64,000 nt of DNA from Paragordius varius (lineage: Eukaryota; Nematomorpha), in contig OZ176058.1 in the NCBI GenBank assembly GCA_964247055.1, positions 2,046,001 through 2,110,000 of the forward strand. The letters are read 5' to 3'. The notes beneath the pieces were generated by a model that had not been told where the DNA came from, did no database searches, and was given only the letters and a program-made list of their open reading frames with translations. Shown here piece by piece: positions 48,397 to 59,899 of the stretch (its first letter is position 1; each line of letters starts with the position of its first letter). The position numbers and the translations under genes were made by a program.

Positions 48397-48729
48397 TATT
48401 ATTGGTTATTTAATTGGCGAACAGTTTTATATTTGAGAAAATAGGTAGAATATTCGGAATTTCGATGGAAGAAAGGTTTTAATTATGTTATATTGCATTG
48501 AAATAAATGCTTTTAAAGGTAATTTCTATATTTGAAAAAGTAGAAATAAAATTTATAGTCCAAATATTTGCGATTTTGATGCAGTAGAAAAAATATAATT
48601 GGTTATAGGGGTATTTAATTGGTGAATAATTTCATATTTGTAGTAGGAATTATAAAATACCAAAGAAATACATAAAAATTATGGTTTTTTTGCTAAAAAT
48701 TCGCGAATTTTGATTTATATGTAATCTAA

Positions 48730-49050
48730 ATGAACCCTTAACATTTTAAATAATGCCTAAACGGTTCAAATACACCTTCAAAGATTACGTATTCACCCTA
48801 ATAAATTATGTTTTTGAAAATTAAAAATTACTTCTATTAAATATTTCTAGGTGAAATTATATAATTAACAACACAGAAAAAAAGAAAAACTATGCCACAA
48901 AGATGTATATTTCATACCAATATTGAATTAATAAATTAGCCCAAAAACTTTAAATTTAGGGTGAATGTGTAATATGTTTAAGGGTGAATTTAAAATTTTC
49001 TAGATAGATTTGTAACGTTCAAAGGCCAGTTGAAATGAATGATATATAAT
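48730..49050. mobile_element. 21-bp-repeat palindrome, diverged
   Basis: AACGGTTCAAATACACC and GATTACGTATTCACCCTAA on the left; GGGTGAATGTGTAAT and AAGGGTGAATTTAAAA on the right. Confidence 0.65.
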
Positions 49051-49099
49051 ATATATAATGGCAAATTTACTTTAAAGAGAATATGATTATCATAAAAAT

Positions 49100-49350
49100 T
49101 CAAAGGTAGACCTTGTTTTTTAGAAGACAGCCCAACCATACTTTAAATTTTCCTTGATAATTTAAAAATTACAATTGTGAAATACATTATAGAGAATGTG
49201 TTAACAATTTACATCTATGTTAACTCCAAACTATAGTTATAATTAAAAAATTAACGGTTAAATAATTGTTTTTATGTTTTTGTATTTTTAATAATATTTG
49301 CCTTAATTTTTACATTTTGTCTTATAATTTCATTTTTCGCTTAAATGGTT
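49100..49350. mobile_element. CAGT palindromic MITE, strongly diverged
   Basis: AGACAGCCCAACCATACTTT and TTTTTACATTTTGTCTTATA remain of the two arms. Confidence 0.5.
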
Positions 49351-49426
49351 TAATGTGTAAGATTTAAAATATAAAAAAACTCTTAATATACCTTTATATC
49401 CAATAATATTAGTCTTCTTTAAATAT

Positions 49427-49687
49427 CCATTTACAATACAAATTCACCCTCAAATAAAATATATATTTTTAAAAAATAAAAATTTTTATTTTAAAATAAT
49501 ACTGACAAAATAATAAACTATGCCATAATGGTATATTTCATATTAATAATGAGTTATATTAGTTTGAAAACATTTTTTTAGGGTGAGTTTGAATTGTTCA
49601 AGGGTAAATTTGAATTGTTCGAGGGTAAATTTGAATTGTTCAAGAGTAAATTTGAATTGTTCGAGGGTAAATTTGAACTGTAAATGG
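49427..49687. mobile_element. 21-bp-repeat palindrome
   Basis: CCATTTACAATACAAATTCA ... AAATTTGAACTGTAAATGG|TA; the right arm holds five 21-bp units, the left only one. Confidence 0.8.
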
Positions 49688-49689
49688 TA

Positions 49690-49990
49690 TTATATATGCC
49701 ATATATATTTTCATAAAATCGGCCTGAAATACACAAATAATTTGTGATTGATGGTTTAACTAAAAGAGTAAAATTGAATCTTTCCAAAAAACCTTCAACC
49801 ATTCCAATTGGCTGTGATATGTATTTTTTGGTGACTGATTGGACACTCTTTTGAATTTTTTGCGTTTCAAATTTTAGGGAAAATTTGAAAACAAAATTTT
49901 TTTTTCAAATGACCAATCTAATCTACAGACATATAACACAAACCGAACTGGAACTGTTGAAAATTGGTATCTAAAACATTTCTTTAGTAG
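49690..49990 (-). other. Unassigned open frame, possible exon
   Basis: Minus strand is open for ~65 codons (about 49890 down to 49690): QKIQKSVQSVTKKYISQPIG then MVEGFLERFNFTLLVKPSIT. The wording is more protein-like than its surroundings, but it runs into the 21-bp palindrome on the left and has a stop just before a 9-A run on the right. No family recognised. Confidence 0.3.
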
Positions 49991-50471
49991 GATTCGATAG
50001 AATAATAAAGGATGAATATTGGGTAAATATAACTTTTAAATGTAATTAAATTTTTTGAAATATATATACATATATAAATATTAATAACATAAAAATATAC
50101 GAGCGAGATTCTAGAATTTAATAAAAATATCACAAAAATTGTCAAATTTAAATTTTTTACCTTGCTTTTGTCCATCAGAATATATTTGAATAAAGTGTTA
50201 GAAATCATATGCAGCTCTAATTTTTAACTTTAAGGTTTATTTAAATATTTTAAAAATATTAGATAAAATTTGATTTTTACAAATATAAATATATATACTA
50301 CGGTAAAAATAATCAATCAAAATCAATCATTATCGATAAATGAAAATCTATAATATATTGATTGGTAAATCTAAAAAAGGGGGATTTCATACAGATAATA
50401 AAATCTCTAAGCAAAAAGGAAGCCTAAATAGGAAAGGAGGGGGTAAAATTATTACATAATAGTTTAACTTA

Positions 50472-50587
50472 CAGTAGCGTATGGTAAAGAAAAACAAATG
50501 GTTGAAATTAAGCATTATATTCTCTATTTTACATTAATTTAGCTAACTTAATAAGGAACAAATTTTGTTTTATACCATACGCTACTG
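50472..50587. mobile_element. Miniature palindromic MITE, CAGTAGCGTATGG type
   Basis: TA|CAGTAGCGTATGGTAAAG ... ATACCATACGCTACTG|TA, 116 bp. Confidence 0.9.
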
Positions 50588-50877
50588 TATTATATTCATT
50601 CAATGAAATAAAATCCCCCTAACGCTCCACCCTAGGATATATAATTTAAAGATTCAGAGTGCACAAAAAAGAACCATTTTAATGATAAAATGTTCATATT
50701 TTAGCCTCGTATGCCTTTTGAAAAGTATCATTGATTGTAAATGGTAGTAATATATAAATTTTCCTAAATTAATCAATAAATAAATATATTATAGTTTAGA
50801 TAATATTACCCCTCTTTCTCTAGTGGAAAAAAATCCCTGTATATTACTGAATCTTTATATGGATATAAATTTAGGTA

Positions 50878-50996
50878 CAGTAGCGTATGGTAAAAAGGGA
50901 AAAATGTTTGAAATTAAACAATGTTTCCTCCATATTTTAACATTAATTCTGTCTATTTAATAATGGACAAGATTTGTTTGTAACTATACGCTACTG
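50878..50996. mobile_element. Miniature palindromic MITE, second copy
   Basis: TA|CAGTAGCGTATGGTAAAA ... AACTATACGCTACTG|TA, 119 bp; middle ~75-80 percent alike to the first copy. Confidence 0.9.
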
Positions 50997-50999
50997 TAA

Positions 51000-51806
51000 A
51001 AAATCATATATAAAAAAAATAAAAATTTCATTTCAAATTTTTCAAAATCAATAAATTTAAAAACGAGGGGGATAGATAAATGCCTGATTTGTGGGTTTTA
51101 AAAAATAAAAAATCGTAAAATATACCTCTACTTCTCTGAATATAAGGAATAATAAAATTTTCAAAATTAATAAAATTACGTTTTTATATTCAAAAATAAG
51201 AAATCTATAATTACTAAAATTTAAATCATAAATGAAAAAAAAAACACAGAAAAATGTTTTATCCAGGTGGAAAAATAAGTAAAGAATATATTATTTTATG
51301 TTTTATCTGAAAAAAATATGTCTATACGTAATATATTACATATATATTAATGATAATTAGGTCACACTTTTATACCATCTCTCAAAGAGAATTTGAAAAG
51401 ATAAATAAAAAAAAAATTAATAAATATTGCAAGATTATTTAAAAATTTCAATAAACTTTTTAAACTTTTTTAACTTTAAAAGAATTAATTGCTTCATAAG
51501 GCAGCATTTGCAATTTAAGGTAAGAAGAAAAGAGTTCAACAATACTTAAACATATATATATAAATCACACAGAATAAAATTATAATAAAAAAAGATAATT
51601 TTTAATTTTAAAGTCATATAAAAATATGGATCTTTATTTCGTTTTTTTGAGTTCATTGTCACTTTAACCTTATTTATGGTATAATTTATTTTTCATCAAT
51701 GCATATCAGCTGTTCTGTGACAAAATATTAAATAAATCAAATAAATCCTATTAGAAAAAAATATGCAGACAGGTGTGTTGTATTAGTAAAATATTAACAT
51801 GGTGCA

Positions 51807-51851
<45 letters not shown>

Positions 51852-54800
51852 CAATTTATAAAAAATTAGATTTTTTATAATATATATTAAATTTATTGAA
51901 AAACAGCTAAAAAAATTCGGCATTTTCTAGATGTTAACATCAAAAAAGCTCACAACTGAATAAACAAAAAGCTTAACCTCAAAAAGGGTTAAAAAATTTT
52001 CATTAAAATATCAAACTATAATTAATAATAAAATATTTAAATTTTTTAGATTTTTCAAAAAAATGTGTAATAAAACATATTTCAGATCTAAAATCATTTT
52101 AAATGGTGTGCACGTGACACCAAAACTCGTGATATTGTATAAAAACTAATATTCTCTCAATGAAGCAGTTATTATCATACATTTTAAGTTGAAAAAAAAC
52201 GTTGTATTTAGCGGTGAAATATATGTATTATAAATAAATATAATGTAGGTAACTAGTTTTCTAGGTTAGATACAATACAAATCATCACATGATAGTTTTT
52301 TTAATATATATAAAAAGAAAATATATTCCTGAAACCTAAGATATATAGATATATCATACATTGATTGACTTGATTTATTTGACTGCGCTGTGTGTGCATT
52401 AACCAATTAACCTAAATATCATATTTTTATCGGTTAATAGAAAAGCAATAACTTATTTTTTAACATTAGAGCGATTTGATTTTGGTGATTTTGTAGAAAC
52501 CTGTCGAATAAACTAAAAAAATGTTAGCTAAATTTGATTTGTTTTTAAATTTATATGTTTAGAATTATTTTATCGTTAATATAAATTAGCAAGGAGGAGA
52601 GATGTTAAATGCACTTTGTAGAATCAATCATAAAATTAAATTGTTTTCAGTTAATTGCCTTTCCACATTCATTCTAGAGTGAGTTTCATCAATCTAAATT
52701 TGTTTGTTAATTTACAAACTAAAATATTCTTTAAGTTAGTAAATAAACTGAAAACAATGATACAGTTAAAACGGTATGCATGCATATATATAAGCCAGGA
52801 GGTAAACGATTTAACAAAAAACAAAAAATAATTCTAGCAATATATAATAACTAACTAGGAAAGGAATAACTTCTTTGCACCACACCATGTGGATTTGACT
52901 GTTAAAAATTTGTTAAAAAACTTTTTTTTAGTTTTTAAAAGAAAACACAGCTACGTTAAAGCCTCGTATTTTAATAATAAGAAATAGTGAATGTACCTTC
53001 TTCTACTCTAATAAACCAAAACATAATTATTTCTTTTGATAATCCTCGTTAACAATTATAATATTAAAGCGGAAAAGTTCAAATGTAATCCGTTAAATAG
53101 AAAGCTTTTTTCTCAAAGACAAATCGTTTAACTTAAATTAATTTTTAAATCTTAAAAAACTTTATAATGTTATGTAGTTAAATTTAATTTATATTTAAAA
53201 TAGGTCTTTTTTGCCGATATTGTTTTAAGTATCTATGTTCGTCTGCCTCTCGGTACCATGAACCTTATTTGTGAACTATAATCAATTATTAACAAAGAGC
53301 AGATGATAAACGCAATTTATATTAATCTTGCACAAAAAACGATTACAGTTGAGAATATAGTTTGAAAGCGGTGAAAAAGCCAAATTAATTAATTAATTCA
53401 TATAATTCAGTTCAACGCAATCAATCTAGCATTTATATATTCTAATTTCGCTTCTTTAACGCAATCAAAATATTCTCGACTGTTATTTAACTTATTTATA
53501 GTTAAAATATATTAACACACATAAAAAGAAGATAAACTAATTAATGAGAGGCAAACGGTGTAAAAAGTTAAAACGAGAATATAATTTGACTTAGCAATTA
53601 AATAAACTTGGCTGTATCGATATAACATTATATAATATAAAAAGAGAACATAGGAATCAATCAAAAAAACTTTTGTTAAAAAAATGTGGTTGTAGAGTTA
53701 GGTAATCTAAAAAAATTGACATATTTGGTTAACATGATGATAAAAACATCAATCAATTCTATTGGATTAGCATTACCCAGAAACCTCTAAAGTCAATAAA
53801 TTTCAATTTTAGCGGTTTAAAAAAGTCTAGTAGCCAAAATCCTGAAAAGCAATTTATAAAGTTTGAAAATTGAATATATGAATCATTTGAAACATTTTAA
53901 CGAAAGAATTTAAATTATTTATTTTATAATCATCTTATTTTTATTAAAATGATGTAATTAAATTATTATATGGAAAGAATATTCTTATTTATTTATATAT
54001 TTAAAAAAACAAAGAGAGAAAATGAAAAAAAAACCTAAATAAAGTGCATTTACCTTAAAAAACGCGTAATATATTAAATGCAACCTACTTTCGCATCTTT
54101 CTTACTTAGCTTCGTATTTTTAACATTATGAAAAATCTTTTTCGATATATAAACATCTTATATGAACCATATATATTATATATCATCATAACTAACTAAA
54201 ACAGATAATAAAGTTTGGGTAAATAATAAATATTGCTTAAATCCAACGTATCTTCACAGAATATAAAATTAATTTAATCAAAAATTTAAATGCACAAAGC
54301 ATCAATAAAAAATATATATGTCCTAGTTTTAAAAATTATAAAAAAATGAATTTAAGAAAGTTATATATTTAAAAAATATATATTTTTTCAACTTATATAT
54401 ATTTAAATCATTTATAAGTACCCCAAAAAAATTTTTACGTTTTTTTACGTTTAAGCCATGTGGAATGTTGAATTGGTCCTCGAAAAGTGTATATTTTACC
54501 AAAACCATGTGTTAATTATATTTAGATTTTTTAACTTAAATTTTAATTATAATGTAGCCTGCTGATTGATAAAAAACAAAAATAAGATTTGGTATGCCTA
54601 ATTTACCCATCATATAAAAGGGGATAATTTAATTTTCTACAATCTGATTAACAGAATAGAAATTATGTAAAAATTTGACGGGCCTATGCGTGTTAATGAT
54701 AATGTATTATTACCATTGTAAAAATTTGCAACTTAGTCCAAAATTGATATTATTGCTTTACACTGCGTCTAAAATCGTGGGTAAAAAACTGGTAAAAATA

Positions 54801-55020
54801 TATAATATTTACTATGGTATTTTTAGTATTTACGAATCATTGTTATTAGTGTGGTAAGTGCCATATATCAGAGAAAAATATGCACCTATTTTTGGATTTT
54901 TTTGATAAAAGCTAGCTTCCCTCAAAAATACGCTTTTATCAAAATATTACAATAAAAAGCAAAGTAATATTTCTAAAAATTTTAAATTTTTAGATGTGTT
55001 CCCCGAAAGCTCCAAAATAT
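51000..55020. other. Repeat-poor AT-rich stretch, no gene recognised
   Basis: None of the window's repeat families occurs here apart from TA runs (51811-51846). Some spots have higher complexity (51490-51540, 52590-52700, 53200-53280), but no exon series could be built on either strand. A good donor-like AAG|GTAAGAAG sits at about 51519. Confidence 0.4.
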
Positions 55021-55025
55021 TGTCA

Positions 55026-55599
55026 TAACACTTCGATTCAAATTGGGGTATCTAAATACCCCAGGCTAAATTTATATTTTTAAAAAACTACTGAAGGAAA
55101 CGATCCCAATTTTAATTTATGCTTCCATCCTAACAAGAATTATATAAATATGCCAAAATATCTTGATAAAATATTGTTTTGAAAAAAAAGTGTCATCTCA
55201 AACTACTTCGACGCCATTTTTATTTTACAAAATTTGTGCAAAATATCGTCTTCATTTAAATTTAAGGGTAAAACTAAGCTAATTTTTTATATAGTTTACA
55301 TCTAACATTGATAAAAATAGAATAACGCGGTTATTTTGTATTATTTTTCACTTTTACCCACACATGTTACGTTGACCAAATTTTTACCTTTCGGTTTCAG
55401 CTTTAAAAAAGTATTATAAAGTATTTTTGAAAATTTTTTTTATATATTTCGGTTTACTAATGTTATGTAAGTGCAATTTGCCATGGTTTCGATTCCTTCC
55501 ATACTTTTTAAGGTATTTGATTTTAAACTGGCCTGGGGTATCCATCCACCCCAATTTGAATCGAAGGACTAAAATGAGTGTGTTGTGTCCAAGTGTTAT
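55026..55599 (+). repeat. GGGGTA palindrome family, best full copy (~574 bp)
   Basis: Ends TAACACTTCGATTCAAATTG and GAATCGAAGG ... CAAGTGTTA. Just inside, each end has its own hairpin: GGGGTATCTAAATACCCC left, GGGGTATCCATCCACCCC right. Inner blocks: GAAGGAAACGATCCCAATTT, ACTACTTCGACGCCATTTTT, ACATCTAACATTGAT. About ten copies in the window; no coding capacity. Confidence 0.9.
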
Positions 55600-56394
55600 A
55601 AAGGCTAATTCTCTTTAAATTCTAAAAGTCCTACAGTTGTCAATTTTTTTTAATTATGTTAGATTTTAATAAAAACTAAAAATATATTTAAAAATAAATA
55701 AATTTTCCAAAATTTAATTTTTAGCAAAATTTGAGGCATTTATATTATTTTGAGGCAAGATGGAAACGCTATAAAAACGTCTTAATTATTATACAAACAC
55801 TCTTTCTGCAGTTTCAGAGTTTATTTCGTTCTAAATATTGGTAAATTCTTGTGAAAAACAACTTGAGTTTATTGACGACCGAATATTTAATCATAATTAT
55901 GTGACTTAGAAACGTTTTATCCTCTTAAAAGATATTTTTAAAATATTTTTTATTCTCACTATTATGCCTCATATATAAAGTACGCTTCAAAATTACTTGA
56001 AATGGATTAATAAAAATTCTTTTAGAGATTTAGCATATATTTAAAATTTTTATTCGGTTTTTTGATACAACCAGCCCATTTTAGAAAAGCTAAGATTTGA
56101 GACTTTTGGAGCCCACATCTAGAAATTTTGTATTTTACATGAAATTATAGGATATTTTAGTAATATTTTTTGTTATGGAGCATTAAGCTTTTACCAAAAA
56201 AAATTAGCTAAAAAAGTGCTCAAATTTTGCCATTTTTGAGATATAGAGAACTTAATAAAATGTAAATAACTATCCTAAATCATCCGTAAGTGTTACAATA
56301 CCATCAGGTAATGCTAATAATTTCCTTTTCGAAATAATATATTTTTTATATTTTTTATTTACCCCGATAACTGACGCGTAATATGATAAAGGAT
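55600..56394. repeat. AT-rich stretch with repeat shared with 14601-15440
   Basis: 56080-56340 resembles 14620-14880; the rest shows no recognisable feature. Confidence 0.4.
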
Positions 56395-56935
56395 TTACTC
56401 TTAAAGACAACACACTCATTTCAGTCCTTAGATTCTAATTGGGGTAGTTGGATGACCCAGTGTTTAAAATAAAATAATTAAAAAATTAGGAAATTATAAA
56501 ACCATGCCATAGGTTTAAATTTATAAAACATTAATAAACCTCCAAAAAAATTTATTCTATTGAGAGCTAAAATTCTAAGGTAAAAATTTTGAAAACCATC
56601 ATGTGTACATAAGTTAAATATATAAATATGCAAAATACTCCTTATTTTCTTATGTCAATGTATGTTTGATTACACAAAAAAGTAAACTTAAATTTAGGCT
56701 TAGGTTCAAATAATCATGATATTTAAAATGTGTAAAATAAAATGGAGCACAAGTATTTTGATACAGAAATTTTTTCCAAATTAAATTATTTAGATATGGA
56801 TTATTATTAATTTTTATTAACATACGCATAAATTTAAATTTAAACCTTTTCTTTCAGTAGTTTTTTAAATATATTAATTTTAGTGTGGCGTATTTATATA
56901 ATCGAATTTAAATCAAAGTGTTTGACAAATATTGA
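56395..56935 (-). repeat. GGGGTA palindrome family, old diverged copy
   Basis: CACTCATTTCAGTCCTTAGA, GGGGTAGTTGGATGACCC ... GTGTGGCGTATTTATATAAT. Core motifs are weakly kept (AAAATGGAGCACAAGTA). Confidence 0.75.
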
Positions 56936-57099
56936 TAATACTACTTAGTAAATTTTCAGGCTTGACATATATCATAAATTAATGCGTCATAAACGTTTTT
57001 TCAGTCGATAAATTAAAAATAATTTTCTTCATTAAGGGTAGAATCTAATGTTTTTATAGAAAGTTGTGGCAAAAGCAATTAAAGACACAAAAATATCTA

Positions 57100-57240
57100 C
57101 TAAGAAAAGTTTTATATACACCGTGTCCAAAATACCGGAGTATGATTATATTTTCTGACAGATAAATAAATGGTTTATATATGGTTGGTTTTGGTTACGC
57201 GTGATATAAAAAAGTTAGAGTAAATTATGGATATCTTAAA
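57100..57240. other. Possible Tc1/mariner-type terminus
   Basis: TACACCGTGTCCAAAATACC then GGAGTATG looks like a transposon end after TA; no partner end found. Confidence 0.25.
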
Positions 57241-57664
57241 ATAGCACATTATGTGTGATAAAAACTTTTGTAAAATCTTAATGTTCTTTTTAAAAAGTAC
57301 CATAATATATTTTATTAAATATTATATTTTAACACCAAAACAAATTTTTATAAATTTTTAATTTTTATATGTGAGGCTTAAAATCTCCAATTTTTGCCCC
57401 TTCAAAAATAAGTTAGATTGTAAAATAGCAATAATGCCGAGATTTCGCGATATGTTTTAATATATGAGTATTTTTGAAAAAATGCATACATTGTTTGAAA
57501 GTTTAATCTTTAGCAAATATTGAAGCTACTTCACACTATTTTAGGCTTGTGTATATTGCTAATATAACGTTAATATTGTAAGAAGCCTCTTACATAATTT
57601 GATGAGGCAGAATTCTATTACAACAGATTTTAATTGAAACATTTGTTCGTCTTTTATGCCAATA

Positions 57665-58170
57665 CTCAATTACTTTGGGGTAGTTTTGTATCATGAAGTG
57701 ATTTGATATTTGAATATATTAAAAAGTAATCAAGGCATTACCAAATTTAAGATCTGCTTTATTTAGGCTTTTATATAATTTTTTTTTAAAAAATCCAAAA
57801 TGGTAAAAACCACATTTCAAACCTTTCTGCCCCTATTATTTATCTATAAATGTTTTTAAATGGCTAATGCAAAAGGCAAATAAATGTATATTCTATTTAA
57901 AAACTGTAAATAATTATGTTCAAAAGTTTTCATGCTATATTTTACCATCAAAACTTAATATATTTTGATATTATCAGCTGATTGTTACAATCATGTTTTG
58001 GAGCTGTCCCAATTTTTTATAGAAGTCACAAAACTGTGGAAAATATAAACTTTTTTATAACACATGAGAACAATGTTTAATAATTAATTTTTATCTAAAT
58101 TAACTTTCAAAACTGTGGTTTATTTACAAAAATGAGCTCTGGGATACAAAACTACCCCAATGTGAATCTA
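57665..58170. repeat. GGGGTAGTTTTGTATC palindrome (variant family)
   Basis: Left TACTTTGGGGTAGTTTTGTA, right GGGATACAAAACTACCCCAA, with shared but different inner sequence. A related left half lies at 59390-59512. Confidence 0.7.
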
Positions 58171-58809
58171 GGAAAAAAACAAAAAGGTATTTAAATTACT
58201 AAATAGAAATTGTTTTTACCCCAATTAAGCAAACGAACTTTTAAATTAAAACTCTGATTAGAATTATTCGGCATCATCAAATTATATAGAAATATATATA
58301 TAAATATAATTAAAGTATTTTTATACCGGTTCCACTTAGCTTCGAAGCTCCTTATAATTTTGTTATTAAAAAAAATTAATATTTAAAATATTTATGGTGC
58401 AATGGCCTGGCCCTTCTCCTTAATTAAAAAACTTGCCTGTTTTCGACAAGTCAGCCTTTGATAAAAAATTAATATTTAGCAAAGTCAAAGAACTAGTATC
58501 GGAAGTGATGATTCAAATGAACAAGTAAAATTTTATATTTTGCAAGTGTGTTTGAGTTTAACATATTTGCATTATTTATTTCAGTTTGTTTTTAAAAATA
58601 AATAGTATTTGAATTTTTGTTGCGAAAAAAACTACACATTATTCAAATAATAGGAGGTTTCATAAAAACACTATATGTTTTATCATGCAACAAGTTTTTG
58701 GGGCGATTGTTGAAACTTGAAGGGACTATCCAATTAATATCATCTATAAATTATTACATATTAATTATTTAAATGAAATAAAAATTATAAATAAAGATAA
58801 AAAGCACTA

Positions 58810-59124
58810 CAGTAAAATTGAAATTATAAGGACACAAAAAGTAAAAATAAAAAGATTAATATTACTATTTTTTCAAAGAACAAGCTGATATTACATCATA
58901 TCATTCTAAAACATACTGATTCAGCCTAATACATAAATCAATACCTTTTTATACCAGGTTTTTATATATTATTTAATCAAAGTGTGAAATAGACACATAA
59001 TTACTTATACAATCAATTCTATATTTACAATTGTAATTAAAAAGCTTATTTGGAAATAATTCATAAAAGTATGGTTATCTTTTAGATAAAATATTTGTTA
59101 TATTTTTACGTTCAATTTTTACTG
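58810..59124. mobile_element. CAGT palindromic MITE
   Basis: TA|CAGTAAAATTGAAATTATA ... GTTCAATTTTTACTG; right TIR has lost GTTTTGTCCGTATAAT. A further half-copy follows at 59130-59320. Confidence 0.8.
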
Positions 59125-59389
59125 TGGAAGACAAATATTTTTTAAAAATGACTGTCCTACTTTTTGATTAAAGAGATTCAGATATAAATTGGTAACTCAC
59201 CTAATGATTTAAATTTTAATCATAGGTGATGCATTTGAAGGGTTAAAAAATGTGATCTTTTAGAAAAAAATATTTGTCTTTATATTTATACACTTTGTCT
59301 CTATAATTTCAATTTTATTGTACTTTGTAAAACCAAATATATTTTATTTTTCCTAGAGGTATAGAACTCTTAAAATTATATACTTTATT

Positions 59390-59896
59390 ACTATTTGGGG
59401 TAATTTTTTACCGCACAATGATTTAATATTCGAATATCTTAAAATGTCTTAAGATATTAGGCCTAATTTAAAGTTACGGATTTTTTAGCCATTTAAACGG
59501 ATGATTTACAAGTAAAAACCGAAATTATATTATGGACAAAACGTAAAAATCAAAAGACAAATATTTTTTTTCAAAAGACAACCAAACTTTTTAATACTTT
59601 AATTTTTGCTATATAAAGTAGGTAATTACAATAGTAAACTACTTACTTGATTGCGCTTGCACTTTAAAACAATCAGTCATATAAAAAAAATCAAGATTCA
59701 AATATATGGTTGTCTTATAGAAAATAACATTTATCTTTATATTTTTACGTTTTGTCCGTATAATTTAAGTTTTTTTTGTAAAGATATATTTTATAAAAAA
59801 TGTAAATTTTTATACATTTCTAACATGTTGGCGGCCATTTTTTTTGAATTTTATCTAAGCCGCTAATCCAAAGGTAAATAAATGTATATAGTCAGA
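59390..59896. repeat. Variant GGGGTA repeat split by a CAGT MITE and by the CACTA element
   Basis: TATTTGGGGTAATTTTTTACC at the left; TGTTGGCGGCCATTTTTTTTG then AAAGGTAAATAAATGTATAT matches 57850-57892. It continues after the CACTA element at 62885-63060 (compare 57895-58090), so it is the host of both insertions. Confidence 0.6.
59513..59780. mobile_element. CAGT palindromic MITE nested in the variant repeat
   Basis: CAAGTAAAAACCGAAATTAT ... ACGTTTTGTCCGTATAATTT. Confidence 0.8.
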
Positions 59897-59899
59897 ATA

